From Flavitalea sp966112615 (GTDB lineage: Bacteria > Bacteroidota > Bacteroidia > Chitinophagales > Chitinophagaceae): 64,000 nucleotides of DNA. The notes under the pieces were generated by a model, which worked only from the letters and a program-made list of their open reading frames with translations, was not told the origin of the DNA and searched no databases. The stretch's first letter is position 1; each line of letters opens with the position of its first letter. The DNA lies in assembly GCA_966112615.1 (NCBI GenBank), contig CBHWDO010000004.1, positions 124,001 through 188,000 of the forward strand, in the 5' to 3' direction. This document shows positions 27,382 to 36,326 of this stretch, piece by piece. Position numbers and translations under genes: made by a program.

Positions 27382-28590
27382 ATGAAAAAAGATGTCAATG
27401 TCGACTACGCCAAACTGGTCGTGGTTTTCAGTGCATGTGTAATACTTGTGGTGTTTCCATGCATACTTATTAACTGGTGCCTGGAAAACTGCCCATTGTA
27501 TATTGGTGCAACAATAGGTATTCTGCCCATAGCTTCCATGTTGGGTGTGGTGGCATTCACGGGTAAATCGGGGAAACTATTTGAAAAACTTGTATATATC
27601 AAGTATAATAAGAACTATCCCATCCTGTACAAATTCGATGATGAACCCAAAAGATACAGATGGAAAAAAGCAACAGATGTTGAATCATTGATTGAAAGCG
27701 GTGATGTTTTACTGAGAAGGCATGATGACTATATTGATGGACTGGTGCTTTTACAGAACAGTTACTATTCACATGCAGGTCTTGCTGAAAAAGATGAAAT
27801 CACAGGAAAGGTTTACGTACACCATGCTCTTGGAAAATCTGGAGTGAATAAAGAACCTTATGAGAAATTTGCAAAATGTGATGATATAGCTGTTCTGAGA
27901 TTCAATGGGGGTAAGGGTCATGAAGAATACCTACAAAAATTTTCGGATAGTAAATTTTATAAGACAAGCATGGATAGTAAGAAACTGGAAAAATATACCA
28001 GGTTCATTGAGATCTATGCTCCCAATCTTAGTGGCAATAATCAACGAACGTTTGAGATGACCAATGTCCGCAATATTGTGGATGATACAGATGAAAAAAT
28101 CTTATTCAAAGGAGAAAAAGCAGGGATAGTTGAATTAAGGCTGTTTGACAAGTATAAAGAAAGCATTGATAATGGAACCTTCACTCCTCCCCCGAGAGAA
28201 GAATACATTCCGCTGGTGTTGGAATTGGCGAAGGGAAGTGTAGGTGTGCCGTATGATTACAACTTCAATTTCCAAAACTTTAAAAGCATGAGCTGCGTGG
28301 AGTTTGTATGGTTTTGCTATAAATCACTTTTCCCTATTCACCAGGTAAAAAGAAGAGTGTATACATTTTTCGATTTCATTAAAACCTTTGTAATGGTGCC
28401 CGATAATTTTTTAGCAAGCAAGGCCTTTGACCTGGTGTATTGCAGTATGGAAGATGTTGGAACCAACAAATACAAATTGCTTCACAATATAAAAAGCAGG
28501 CATATCAAATTCTGGAATGTAATTGCAAGGTTAGTTTTATTGCAGTTAGTACTCTTTATGACGATATCCTTAATTTTATGGTTTATATGA
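27382..28590 (+). CDS. YiiX-like permuted papain-fold membrane protein
   Basis: 402 residues. Two N-terminal membrane helices (about residues 9-31 and 38-58), a soluble domain, and one C-terminal helix (about 380-400). The soluble part fits the YiiX/orthopoxvirus G6R-type circularly permuted NlpC/P60 fold: SGDVLLRRHDDYIDG, the catalytic-type His in NSYYSHAGLAE, and the Cys in MSCVEFVWFCYKSL. Proteins of this superfamily include amidases and LRAT/PLAAT-like lipid acyltransferases. A 155-residue insert separates the His and Cys parts. Its stop overlaps the start of a NAPE-PLD-like gene by 4 bp, which suggests a lipid-directed role; this is inference. Confidence 0.8.
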   Translation: MKKDVNVDYAKLVVVFSACVILVVFPCILINWCLENCPLYIGATIGILPIASMLGVVAFTGKSGKLFEKLVYIKYNKNYPILYKFDDEPKRYRWKKATDVESLIESGDVLLRRHDDYIDGLVLLQNSYYSHAGLAEKDEITGKVYVHHALGKSGVNKEPYEKFAKCDDIAVLRFNGGKGHEEYLQKFSDSKFYKTSMDSKKLEKYTRFIEIYAPNLSGNNQRTFEMTNVRNIVDDTDEKILFKGEKAGIVELRLFDKYKESIDNGTFTPPPREEYIPLVLELAKGSVGVPYDYNFNFQNFKSMSCVEFVWFCYKSLFPIHQVKRRVYTFFDFIKTFVMVPDNFLASKAFDLVYCSMEDVGTNKYKLLHNIKSRHIKFWNVIARLVLLQLVLFMTISLILWFI

Positions 28591-29642
28591 TCTATCTAGC
28601 CGGTTTTATACTGCTTCTGATCCTGCTTGCAGTTTTACTTAGCGAAAGACCCGCCGGACCTGTATCCTATCTTCCTATCAATCCTGAAAAGACTCCTTTG
28701 AAACCAGCCAGTTTCAAAGGCACACCTGTAGATCAGAAGAATCGTTTTGTTTTTGAAGAAGCACCTTTCTATCAAAATTTTCTTCGGGTATTTGGCTTTC
28801 TACCGGCACATTTTGGCGTGTTATGGTTTAGTAAGAAAAAGAAAATTGAAGTTGAAAACATCCAGGATGATTCATTCCTGTATGGAGAGGATTGTATCAT
28901 TTGGCTTGGACATGCTTCTTATTTTATGAGATTGAATGGAAAGAATCTCCTGATAGATCCTCATTTTCATGATATTTATTCCTATAAACGGCACACCAGA
29001 AATCCCCTGGATCCCGAAAAATTCACATCGATAGATTATATCCTTTTGTCGCACGATCATGCTGATCATTTCGATACTAATTCTCTTAAAACAGTCTTGA
29101 AAAATAATTCTGCTGCCACCATTCTAACAGGGATGCATATGCGAAAATTATTGCAGGAGGAACTAAAAACCGAATTGAATATCCAGGAAAATCTTTGGTT
29201 CGAACAATATGATACTGGGGATCTTTCGATAACATTTCTTCCAAATAGACATTATAGTAAACGAATATTCCGACCATTCAATTCAACTCTTTGGGGCGGA
29301 TTTATGATCAGGCATAAAAATGGAACAATATACTGGTCGGGCGATTCAGGCTATGCCGGTCATTTTGAAAGAATTGGCGAGATCTTCAAGCCCGATATTT
29401 TCATTGTAGGAACAGGGGCATACAAACCAAGATGGTTTATGAAAGAGAACCATATGGATCCTCAACATGCTTATAAAGCTTTTAAAGACACCGGTGCAGG
29501 TAAGATGATTCCTATGCATTACGGAACCTTTCAACTGGGAAATGAATCCACTAATGAAGTTTTAGATACTCTTCACTCTCTCGGAGAGGGAGTTAATATG
29601 CTGACCATTGGTCGAATTTACCCAACGATCACATTCATCTAA
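28587..29642 (+). CDS. NAPE-PLD-like metallo-beta-lactamase-fold hydrolase
   Basis: 351 residues from the ATG that overlaps the upstream TGA (ATGA); the open frame extends further back but only inside the preceding gene. The N-terminus is one membrane anchor (IYLAGFILLLILLAVLL). The metal site is LSHDHADHFD (HxHxDH), then His in LPNRHYSKR, Asp in WSGDSGYAG, and a final His in MIPMHYGTF. WLGHASY, LWGGF and GAYKPRWFMKENHMDP closely resemble N-acyl-phosphatidylethanolamine phospholipase D, more than the UlaG branch. It is predicted to hydrolyse an N-acyl phospholipid or related diester at the membrane. Confidence 0.87.
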   Translation: MIYLAGFILLLILLAVLLSERPAGPVSYLPINPEKTPLKPASFKGTPVDQKNRFVFEEAPFYQNFLRVFGFLPAHFGVLWFSKKKKIEVENIQDDSFLYGEDCIIWLGHASYFMRLNGKNLLIDPHFHDIYSYKRHTRNPLDPEKFTSIDYILLSHDHADHFDTNSLKTVLKNNSAATILTGMHMRKLLQEELKTELNIQENLWFEQYDTGDLSITFLPNRHYSKRIFRPFNSTLWGGFMIRHKNGTIYWSGDSGYAGHFERIGEIFKPDIFIVGTGAYKPRWFMKENHMDPQHAYKAFKDTGAGKMIPMHYGTFQLGNESTNEVLDTLHSLGEGVNMLTIGRIYPTITFI

Positions 29643-29645
29643 TTG

Positions 29646-30767
29646 TTAATATAAATTAAGGGTGGGATCAATTTCAGTGATATAGGATAGTATTCCACCC
29701 TTAAGATTATACAGGTTATTTAATCCATATTGTTGCTGGAGTTCCCTGATAACTTTAGAACTTCTGCCTCCGGATTTACAGTGTATGATCACCATTTTAT
29801 CCCGGTGAATACGGTTAATATTTTGATTGATATCAGATGACGGGATCAATTCACCACCAATATTCACAATATCAAACTCATACTTTTCTCTAACATCGAT
29901 CAACTGGAAATCTGAACCGGAAAATCTTAATTGCTCAAACTCCTTTACAGATATCTCTTTTACATCATTGGTTAATCCACAGAATTCCTCATAATTTATC
30001 AAACCTGTGATTGGAGGAACTTCAGGATTCTTTTTCAGATGAAAAATTTGAGATTCGGCATTCAGCGCATCAAAGACAAAATACTTTCCAACAAGAGGAT
30101 CACCCAGGCCAGTAATCAATTTGATCACTTCAAGCGCCTGCATGCTTCCAATGATACCTGGCAAAACTCCCAAAACACCACCCACTTCACAGGAAGGCAC
30201 AAGACCGGGAGAGGGAGGCTTGGGATAGAGATCACGGTAATTCGGACTTGGTTCACCGTGCTCATTCAATGCATTGAAAACAGCAACCTGTCCATCGAAT
30301 CTTGAAACGGATGCATACACAAGAGGTTTACCACAGATCACGGCAGCATCGTTTACAAGGTACCTGGTTGGGAAATTATCAGAACCATCTGCGATGATAT
30401 CATATTGAGAGAAAAGTTCTAAAGCATTGCCTGCAGTGACTTTGAAGTCGTAGGCAATTACTTTCACAAATTCATTTAACTTATTGATCCTGGATTTTGC
30501 AGCATCAACTTTAGTTAAGCCAACATCATCAGAATCAAAGATGATCTGTCGTTGCAGATTGGATTCATCCACTACATCATGATCGATAATTCCAAGTGTA
30601 CCGATACCGGCCGCGGCGAGATAAAGCAGTAAGGGGCTTCCAAGTCCGCCTGTTCCCACCACCAAAACTTTTGCCTTCTTCAGTTTTTCCTGGGCTTCTA
30701 TACCGAAGCCGGGGATCAGTAGATGGCGATTATACCTGGCTAATTCTGATGGTGAGAATGCAGACAT
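29646..30767 (-). CDS. moeB: MoeB/ThiF-family E1-like enzyme with rhodanese domain
   Basis: 373 residues. The N-terminal ThiF/E1 adenylation domain has VLVVGTGGLGSPLLLYLAAAG, the Asp/Arg pair in DESNLQRQI, and ADGSDNFPTRYLVND. The C-terminal rhodanese domain (about residues 275-373) has Cys in IHCKSGGRSSKV. Such MoeZ/MoeB-R proteins adenylate and thiolate a ubiquitin-like sulfur carrier (MoaD, ThiS or CysO type). A zinc Cys pair is not evident. It lies 3 bp after metZ on the same strand, so it is tied to sulfur metabolism. The carrier partner is not in the window; the gene symbol is by family only. Confidence 0.88.
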   Translation of the reverse strand: MSAFSPSELARYNRHLLIPGFGIEAQEKLKKAKVLVVGTGGLGSPLLLYLAAAGIGTLGIIDHDVVDESNLQRQIIFDSDDVGLTKVDAAKSRINKLNEFVKVIAYDFKVTAGNALELFSQYDIIADGSDNFPTRYLVNDAAVICGKPLVYASVSRFDGQVAVFNALNEHGEPSPNYRDLYPKPPSPGLVPSCEVGGVLGVLPGIIGSMQALEVIKLITGLGDPLVGKYFVFDALNAESQIFHLKKNPEVPPITGLINYEEFCGLTNDVKEISVKEFEQLRFSGSDFQLIDVREKYEFDIVNIGGELIPSSDINQNINRIHRDKMVIIHCKSGGRSSKVIRELQQQYGLNNLYNLKGGILSYITEIDPTLNLY

Positions 30768-30770
30768 ATT

Positions 30771-31937
30771 TTAGATCTTATCCAGTGCCTGGAGAATATC
30801 ATTCAGAATATCATCACGATGTTCAAGTCCAACGGAAATGCGGATCAAACCTGGTGTAATATTCACTTCGGCTCTTTCCTGTTCACTTAATTTAGAATGC
30901 GTAGTGCTTGCAGGATGTGAAGCAATACTTCTTGTATCACCAAGATTCGCCGTTAAGGTAAGCATTTGCAATGCATCCAGAAACTTCCGTCCACCTTCAA
31001 TTCCACCTTTGATCTCAAAGCAAACTATTCCACCTCCAGCTTTCATCTGCTTCACTGCAATTTCATGTTGCGGATGAGATGGAAGGAAAGGATATTTAAG
31101 CCATGAAATTTTCTCGTGACTGCTCAGCTTTTCAGCAATGTACAATGCATTGTTACAATGACGTTCCATACGAACATCCAGTGTTTCCAGGCTCTTGCTC
31201 AGTACCCATGCATTGAATGGACTCAGCGCGGGACCTGTATTTCGAAGAAAGAGGTAGAGCTTATGAATCAGGTCTTTTTTACCTACGATCACTCCACCCA
31301 ATACACGTCCCTGTCCATCGATCCATTTGGTTGCAGAATGCACTACCAGGTCGGCACCGTATTCAATAGGACGTTGCAGCAATGGAGTAGCAAAGCAGTT
31401 ATCGACATTAAAAATCAGGGAATGTTTTTTAGCAATGCGGTTGATGAGTTCGAGATCGATCACTTCAAGTCCAGGATTGGTAGGTGTTTCAACATAAACC
31501 ATTTTGGAGTTTGGCCTGATGGCAGCTTCCCACTCTGCTTCTGTCGCATTCGCATCTACAAAAGTGTATTCAATGCCATATTGAGGCATGAACTTAGCGA
31601 CAAGAGAATGTGTTGAACCGAAGACTGCACTGCAGCAAACCAGGTGATCACCCTGCTTCAGGAAAGCCATGAAGGAACCATATACCGCAGCCATTCCGGT
31701 TGCAGTGGCAAAGCCGGCTTCAGCGCCTTCAAGAGCGCACATTTTGTCGATGAATTCCTTAACAGTCGGGTTACTGAAACGGCTGTAAATATTATCGTCC
31801 GTTTCTTCTGCAAATGCTGCGCGCATATCTTCTGCGCTGTCGAACTTGAAACTGCTTGTAAGGTATAATGGTGTAGAATGTTCGTTTTCGTTTGAACGTT
31901 CTGTTTGAATGCGGATAGCTTGTGTGATTGGATGCAT
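30771..31937 (-). CDS. metZ: O-succinylhomoserine sulfhydrylase, trans-sulfuration PLP enzyme
   Basis: 388 residues, Cys/Met metabolism PLP family. Motifs: YSRFSNPTVKEFIDKM, ATATGMAAVYG, VETPTNPGLEVIDL, NVDNCFATPLLQRP, the PLP Lys in VVHSATKWIDGQGRVLGG, and the C-terminal SIASHPASTTHSKL. The DGQGR version of the active-site stretch is typical of MetZ-type sulfhydrylases, which use sulfide, the end product of the nearby cys operon, to make homocysteine. Cystathionine gamma-synthase is the alternative. It forms an operon with moeB. Confidence 0.88.
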   Translation of the reverse strand: MHPITQAIRIQTERSNENEHSTPLYLTSSFKFDSAEDMRAAFAEETDDNIYSRFSNPTVKEFIDKMCALEGAEAGFATATGMAAVYGSFMAFLKQGDHLVCCSAVFGSTHSLVAKFMPQYGIEYTFVDANATEAEWEAAIRPNSKMVYVETPTNPGLEVIDLELINRIAKKHSLIFNVDNCFATPLLQRPIEYGADLVVHSATKWIDGQGRVLGGVIVGKKDLIHKLYLFLRNTGPALSPFNAWVLSKSLETLDVRMERHCNNALYIAEKLSSHEKISWLKYPFLPSHPQHEIAVKQMKAGGGIVCFEIKGGIEGGRKFLDALQMLTLTANLGDTRSIASHPASTTHSKLSEQERAEVNITPGLIRISVGLEHRDDILNDILQALDKI

Positions 31938-31939
31938 CT

Positions 31940-32006
31940 TTTTTTTAGAATGGAGAATCGGGAATCGGGAATCGGGAAAATTTGTTTTCGATTACCAATT
32001 TCTGAT
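31940..32006. repeat. GAATCGG heptamer repeats between osmC and metZ
   Basis: Tandem GAATCGG units (31955-31978) followed by inverted, degenerate copies (31986-32006). The right end touches the stop codon of the OsmC-like gene. Confidence 0.75.
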
Positions 32007-32429
32007 TTAAGGATGAACAATAACTTTCCAGCCCAGTTCGCAACCGCCTCTTCTGAGGGTTTCCGCTACTGAGCAATATTTATCCATGGAAAGAGCGCAG
32101 GCTCTCTCTGCTTTTTCGTGATCGATATCGCCGTATAATTCAAAGACAATATTGACTTTACTCCATAGAGAAGGTTCTTTACCGGCTTCTCTTTCAGCTT
32201 CAATAAAGGTTTTAATATCACGAAGGTCCTGCCGCTGTTTTTTAAGAATGGATACAATATCGATCCCACTACAACCACCCAAACCCATCAGCAACATTTG
32301 CATGGGACGAACTCCGAAATTCTGACCACCGGTTTCAGGACTTGTATCCATCCGAACTGTATGTCCATTGCTGTCTTTGGCCTCAAAGCCATAGTCGCCA
32401 TTTACACGACTCATTTCTATTCGGATCAT
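32007..32429 (-). CDS. OsmC-family protein
   Basis: 140 residues from ATG 32429 (the upstream TTG is unlikely). The fold signature is GLGGCSGIDIVSILKKQRQ, with the reactive Cys at about residue 55, and a second conserved Cys near the C-terminus (RACALSMDKYCSVAETLRRG). The OsmC/Ohr family reduces organic hydroperoxides through this Cys pair; YhfA-like members have less defined roles. It lies inside the sulfur block on the same strand as metZ, but a repeat island separates them. Confidence 0.88.
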   Translation of the reverse strand: MIRIEMSRVNGDYGFEAKDSNGHTVRMDTSPETGGQNFGVRPMQMLLMGLGGCSGIDIVSILKKQRQDLRDIKTFIEAEREAGKEPSLWSKVNIVFELYGDIDHEKAERACALSMDKYCSVAETLRRGGCELGWKVIVHP

Positions 32430-32463
32430 GGAGGAAAATTTGAGCAAAAGTAGGGGAAACTAA

Positions 32464-32568
32464 AGACATGGAGACGCGTAGACATGAAGACGGGAACGGG
32501 CAGAACCAAGCGAAGCGCAGGGGCTGAACGCAGGGTCTTACACCATTCCCGATTCCCAATTCACCATT
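32464..32568. repeat. Mixed repeat island at the end of the TonB receptor gene
   Basis: GGAGACG/GAAGACG-type 7-8 bp repeats (32464-32494), one GGGCAGAAC..GGGCTGAAC element (about 32500-32530), and CCATTCCCGATTCCC-type repeats (32543-32569). The last CCATTC overlaps the receptor stop codon. Confidence 0.75.
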
Positions 32569-35418
32569 CTACAAATCAAAAGTCACCGCCCCATAATACA
32601 ACCCACCAATGGTCGGGCCGGCGGCATACTGGATATAACGGTTGTTGAATAGGTTGGAACCGCCAATTTTTAGAGAGGATTTCAATTTTGGAATCTTGAA
32701 GCTGACCTGTGCATCAATTGTATTGAAGGAAGGAACAGTACCATTTGCCAATGGACTTTCCCAAAGGAATGAATCCTGCCATTTCCATACAAGATTAAAT
32801 CCAATGTTTTTTACCACTTCGCGGTTCCCGAAACTCAGGTTAACAATCCAGTTTGGTGTATTGAATGCAGTAACAAATACATCAGACTCCTTATTCGTTT
32901 TGATATCATTGTAATTCACATTACCAGAAACAGTAAACTTCTTATAAAAGTTATACGTAACTCCAAGTGCAGATCCATAATTTCTATACTTGTTCTTTGC
33001 ATTGGTAAATACACGATACCTTGTTTGCCTCAAACGATTGGATGCAAGCATATCAATTATAGATTCATCAGAACCAATCTTTCCCGAATTTGGCACTGAT
33101 ACTTCAACCTGCCCAAGGAAGCCATCATACTCATTGGTATAAAGATCAAAATCCAGTACCAGCTTGTTGTTCAGCAAAACAGATTTATAACCGAATTCAA
33201 TTGAAACAATCTGTTCAGGTCTTGTTGCTGATAAGTTTGTTGCATCCAGTAAAGCCCTGTTTTTTAATGCTGCATCGTTTGAAGATAAGCCTGCATTTAC
33301 ATCCTTATTCACTGCTGCATTAAAAGTGTTTACCGAAGTCAATGTATAAGAATTATCAAGATACCCCAATCCTTCATTAATGAATGGCAAACCTCCTACT
33401 CTTCTTACATTTCCATTATTTACAAATGACAGTGCTTCAAATAATGCAGGGTACCTGAATCCATTCTGAATGGAAAATCTGAAATTATGTTTCTCTGCCG
33501 CAGTATATACTATCGCGAAACGAGGGTTTAGTTTTGGATCGAATTCCGGATTATAATCTGCTCTCAGGGATGCATACACTTTCAATTTCTCATCAAAGAA
33601 GGTTTTGGTAAATTGCACAAAGCCGCCAAATTTTTTATAATAAACATTGCTTCCACCAGGCTTGGTTCTGTCATTCACAGGTCTTGAGAAATCAACAAAA
33701 TTATTACCGTCGGGAATCACTTCATACACTCTTGCATCAGCTCCCATCAAAATACTTAACCACTTGATTTTGGATGAAAGATCATACTGCGCATCAGCAT
33801 GGTACATCCTGCTCATCTGCTTTAACCAGGCACCTCCTGTTTCTGGTGCACCGGGAATTCCAGCATTCTTATGATCCCAGTTATTAATTTTGATGATCGT
33901 ATTTTTCAACTGATCAAACTCAGCAGTACCGGGCAATACACGTCCTTCATCAGCTGCAGCCCTTGCTTTCTGCATGGCATCTGCCAATGCAACATTATTA
34001 TTCAATTCTGCCTGAAGTGTGGATTTAAAACGATCTCTCCACGCATTGTTTGACAGATGCGTAAGATCAAGATTATCCGCCAGTGGTTTTACATTATAGG
34101 AATCACCGGTGTTTTCAACCGACACATATGTCCGTATAAAAAAATTGGATCCTTTTACTTCAAACCTATGATTCTGCACGATCACATTATCAAGCTGGAT
34201 CTTATTTCCACGTTGAAATACACCATCCATTTTACCTATCCGGTATGCATACGACAATTCTAACCTGTCATTGATGCGATAGTGCAAAGCCGCATCCAGC
34301 TTGAGATTATCCACTTTGGGCTGAACAAGATCGCGCTCCCAGTAGCCTGTTCTTCTAACCAGAAATGTATTGGTTCTTCCCTGGTAATTAATTCCCGGAA
34401 CAGTCACGGCATTATTATTCTCATCACCATATTTATTCCATGCATCATAAGCAACATTATTTTCACCGTTGAGCTCAGCATAATTTGGATTAGCCGTTGA
34501 TTTACTATTCGGATTCTGATCGGTCGCCGTATTGGATAACCAATCTGTTCCTCTCATATAGGATGCATTGATCTTGAAAGCCCATTTGTTATTGAAAGCT
34601 ATTGCATATCGAATAGCAGTTTCAGTAAGAATGCCAGGATCACGATCAGTTCCGTCGATATGATTCACACCAACTTTTTGATACACACTAAGACCCTGGT
34701 ATAAAAAAGGACTCTTGGTAATAAGATTGGCCATTCCATTGATCGCATTCATTCCATATAGCGCAGAAGCCGCACCGGGAGTGATCTCTACGCTTGCGAT
34801 ATCAAGCTCGGTTGGACCTATCGCATTTCCTAATGGCACACCGAGCGTTGCTGCCTGCATATCAACACCATCAACCAGTTGCATAAATCGAAAGTTGTTG
34901 GGAATATTAAAACCACGTGTATTGGGAACTTTAAAAGTTAGCGATGAAGTAGTCATCTGAACTCCTTTGACAAACTCCAATGCATCATAGAAAGAAGGGG
35001 CTGGAGTCTCGCGAATGGCTCGTATATCAAGCTTTTCAACTGCAACAGGAGAACGAAGAATACTCTCTGAAACTCTTGATGCAGTTACCACCACTTCTTT
35101 CCCTAACTGTGTTTGAGTAGCAAGTGCAATGTTCAATGAAGCACCAGGACTTTTTACTTCAAATTCCTGGTCCTGGAAACCAACGGAAGAGAATTGCAGG
35201 ACAAAAGGAAACTTAAGCCTGGTGCGGAGTTTAAAGGTTCCGTCCTTTTGAGTGATCGTACCCGCAACAGAATTTTTAATATGGATACTCACTCCTTCAA
35301 GAGGCTCCTTGTTGATCTCATCCACCACAGTTCCTGTGATCTCTACAAGGTTGCCATCCTGGGCATTGGAAATAATTGATAAGAAGGAAAGAATAAGGTA
35401 AAGTGCATGTTTCTTCAT
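32569..35418 (-). CDS. TonB-dependent outer-membrane receptor
   Basis: 949 residues from ATG 35418 (a TTG lies 9 bp upstream). Signal peptide to about residue 20; CarboxypepD_reg-like domain (about 25-105: VEITGTVVDEINKEPLEGVSI); plug domain (about 115-225, starting VVVTASRVSESILRSPVAV with the GAASALYGMNAINGMANL segment); then a 22-strand-type barrel ending LYYGAVTFDL. No SusD-like partner follows, so a glycan PUL is unlikely. A palindrome shared with the cysH and DUF2490 promoters lies 13 bp upstream, so uptake of a sulfur compound is the best guess; the substrate is not seen directly. Confidence 0.93.
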   Translation of the reverse strand: MKKHALYLILSFLSIISNAQDGNLVEITGTVVDEINKEPLEGVSIHIKNSVAGTITQKDGTFKLRTRLKFPFVLQFSSVGFQDQEFEVKSPGASLNIALATQTQLGKEVVVTASRVSESILRSPVAVEKLDIRAIRETPAPSFYDALEFVKGVQMTTSSLTFKVPNTRGFNIPNNFRFMQLVDGVDMQAATLGVPLGNAIGPTELDIASVEITPGAASALYGMNAINGMANLITKSPFLYQGLSVYQKVGVNHIDGTDRDPGILTETAIRYAIAFNNKWAFKINASYMRGTDWLSNTATDQNPNSKSTANPNYAELNGENNVAYDAWNKYGDENNNAVTVPGINYQGRTNTFLVRRTGYWERDLVQPKVDNLKLDAALHYRINDRLELSYAYRIGKMDGVFQRGNKIQLDNVIVQNHRFEVKGSNFFIRTYVSVENTGDSYNVKPLADNLDLTHLSNNAWRDRFKSTLQAELNNNVALADAMQKARAAADEGRVLPGTAEFDQLKNTIIKINNWDHKNAGIPGAPETGGAWLKQMSRMYHADAQYDLSSKIKWLSILMGADARVYEVIPDGNNFVDFSRPVNDRTKPGGSNVYYKKFGGFVQFTKTFFDEKLKVYASLRADYNPEFDPKLNPRFAIVYTAAEKHNFRFSIQNGFRYPALFEALSFVNNGNVRRVGGLPFINEGLGYLDNSYTLTSVNTFNAAVNKDVNAGLSSNDAALKNRALLDATNLSATRPEQIVSIEFGYKSVLLNNKLVLDFDLYTNEYDGFLGQVEVSVPNSGKIGSDESIIDMLASNRLRQTRYRVFTNAKNKYRNYGSALGVTYNFYKKFTVSGNVNYNDIKTNKESDVFVTAFNTPNWIVNLSFGNREVVKNIGFNLVWKWQDSFLWESPLANGTVPSFNTIDAQVSFKIPKLKSSLKIGGSNLFNNRYIQYAAGPTIGGLYYGAVTFDL

Positions 35419-35430
35419 AATAGTCAATTA

Positions 35431-35453
35431 TTGTCTACTATTTTAGTAGACTA
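35431..35453. promoter_or_regulatory. Shared sulfur-regulon palindrome upstream of the TonB receptor
   Basis: 23-bp inverted repeat, arms TTGTCTACTAT and TTAGTAGACTA around one base (9 of 11 positions pair; core GTCTACTA/TAGTAGAC is perfect). It starts 13 bp before the receptor ATG. Same motif at 36227 and 45288. Confidence 0.75.
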
Positions 35454-35468
35454 TTAGGATAAAATTTT

Positions 35469-36209
35469 TTACTTTTTTGTTGTGCGACGGAAATCAAGGT
35501 TTTGGAAATAAAAAAGACGGATCACATGGTTTGAACGATAGCGATTGCCGGAGGAGAGTTGCTGAAAGAGATTCATATATCCTAGTTGTATGTTATCGTG
35601 TTTGTTCAGGTGATAGGCAAATCCAAGGAATAAGCGGTTCTGGTCGAAATAATTAAAGACGATCTCTTTTCCCAGGTTGAAATGAATTTCATCGTTAGCC
35701 ACAAAAGAAAATGTATTGGGTGAAAATGCATTCTTTGAAAGGGGAATGTTGACCAAAAAATTGTGTCTGATTCTCCAGTTGAAATTATATCCATCAGCCA
35801 GTTTATCATCGTTCAGGATCTTATGCCTGAATCTTTCTTCAAGGCGCAATACATGCGTGAGCCTGATCTTCGGAAACTTATGGTGCCATTGAATCTGCTG
35901 CCAGGGGCGATGTTCAGGCTGAGCAATGTTCTTATGGTTTTCAGCAGGAAAATGATGAACATAAGCATAGCCTGCGGTAAGCTTTGTATTCTCGGAAAGG
36001 TAATAAGTCACTCCCACCCTTGCGATTCCCTGCGATAGGTCATGCACAAAATTTTCTTTTGTTCGAAGATGTCCATCAAACCAAAGTCCCCATTTATCCG
36101 ATAACCGGGACTGGTTAAAATAACCAATCCATGTTTGTTGAACATGAGTGGTTTGCTTTTGAGCAGTCCCCCAGATTGGAACAAAAACTAAGAAATACAA
36201 GAATCGCAT
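35469..36209 (-). CDS. DUF2490 outer-membrane-type protein
   Basis: 246 residues. Signal peptide to about residue 16 (WGTAQ), then amphipathic strands with the DUF2490 features WIGYFNQSRLSDKWGLWFDGH, LRLEERFRHKI and FDQNRLFLGFAYHL. A small outer-membrane barrel is predicted, role unknown. It has its own promoter covered by the shared palindrome and lies between the cys operon and the TonB receptor, so it belongs to the same presumed sulfur regulon and may help bring a sulfur source across the outer membrane. Confidence 0.85.
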   Translation of the reverse strand: MRFLYFLVFVPIWGTAQKQTTHVQQTWIGYFNQSRLSDKWGLWFDGHLRTKENFVHDLSQGIARVGVTYYLSENTKLTAGYAYVHHFPAENHKNIAQPEHRPWQQIQWHHKFPKIRLTHVLRLEERFRHKILNDDKLADGYNFNWRIRHNFLVNIPLSKNAFSPNTFSFVANDEIHFNLGKEIVFNYFDQNRLFLGFAYHLNKHDNIQLGYMNLFQQLSSGNRYRSNHVIRLFYFQNLDFRRTTKK

Positions 36210-36226
36210 CAGCCAGTTTGGTTATT

Positions 36227-36265
36227 TAGTCCACAAATTTAGTAGACTATTATGATATTAAAAAA
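36227..36265 (-). promoter_or_regulatory. Promoter and overlapping palindromic operator of the DUF2490 gene
   Basis: Minus-strand -7 box TAAATTTG (36234-36241) with a T-run as -33 region about 18 nt upstream. The -7 box is the centre of a 23-bp palindrome (36227-36249; arms TAGTCCACAAA and TTAGTAGACTA, 9 of 11 paired). Such an overlap points to repression. Confidence 0.75.
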
Positions 36266-36284
36266 CCCGAATTGATTTTTCGGG
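36260..36284 (-). terminator. Intrinsic terminator of the cys operon
   Basis: Minus strand: stem CCCGAA/TTCGGG, 7-nt loop, then six T. It lies 42 bp after the stop of the siroheme synthase/TauE fusion gene; its T-run doubles as the -33 region of the next promoter. Confidence 0.85.
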
Positions 36285-36292
36285 AAAATTCC

Positions 36293-36326
36293 TGTCTCCA
36301 AGTCTTCACGTCTCCATGTCTCCACT
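36293..36326. repeat. GTCTCCA tandem repeats
   Basis: Four imperfect 7-9 bp units (GTCTCCAA, GTCTTCAC, GTCTCCAT, GTCTCCAC) ending 1 nt from the stop codon of the fusion gene. They match the reverse complement of the repeats at 32464. Confidence 0.75.
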
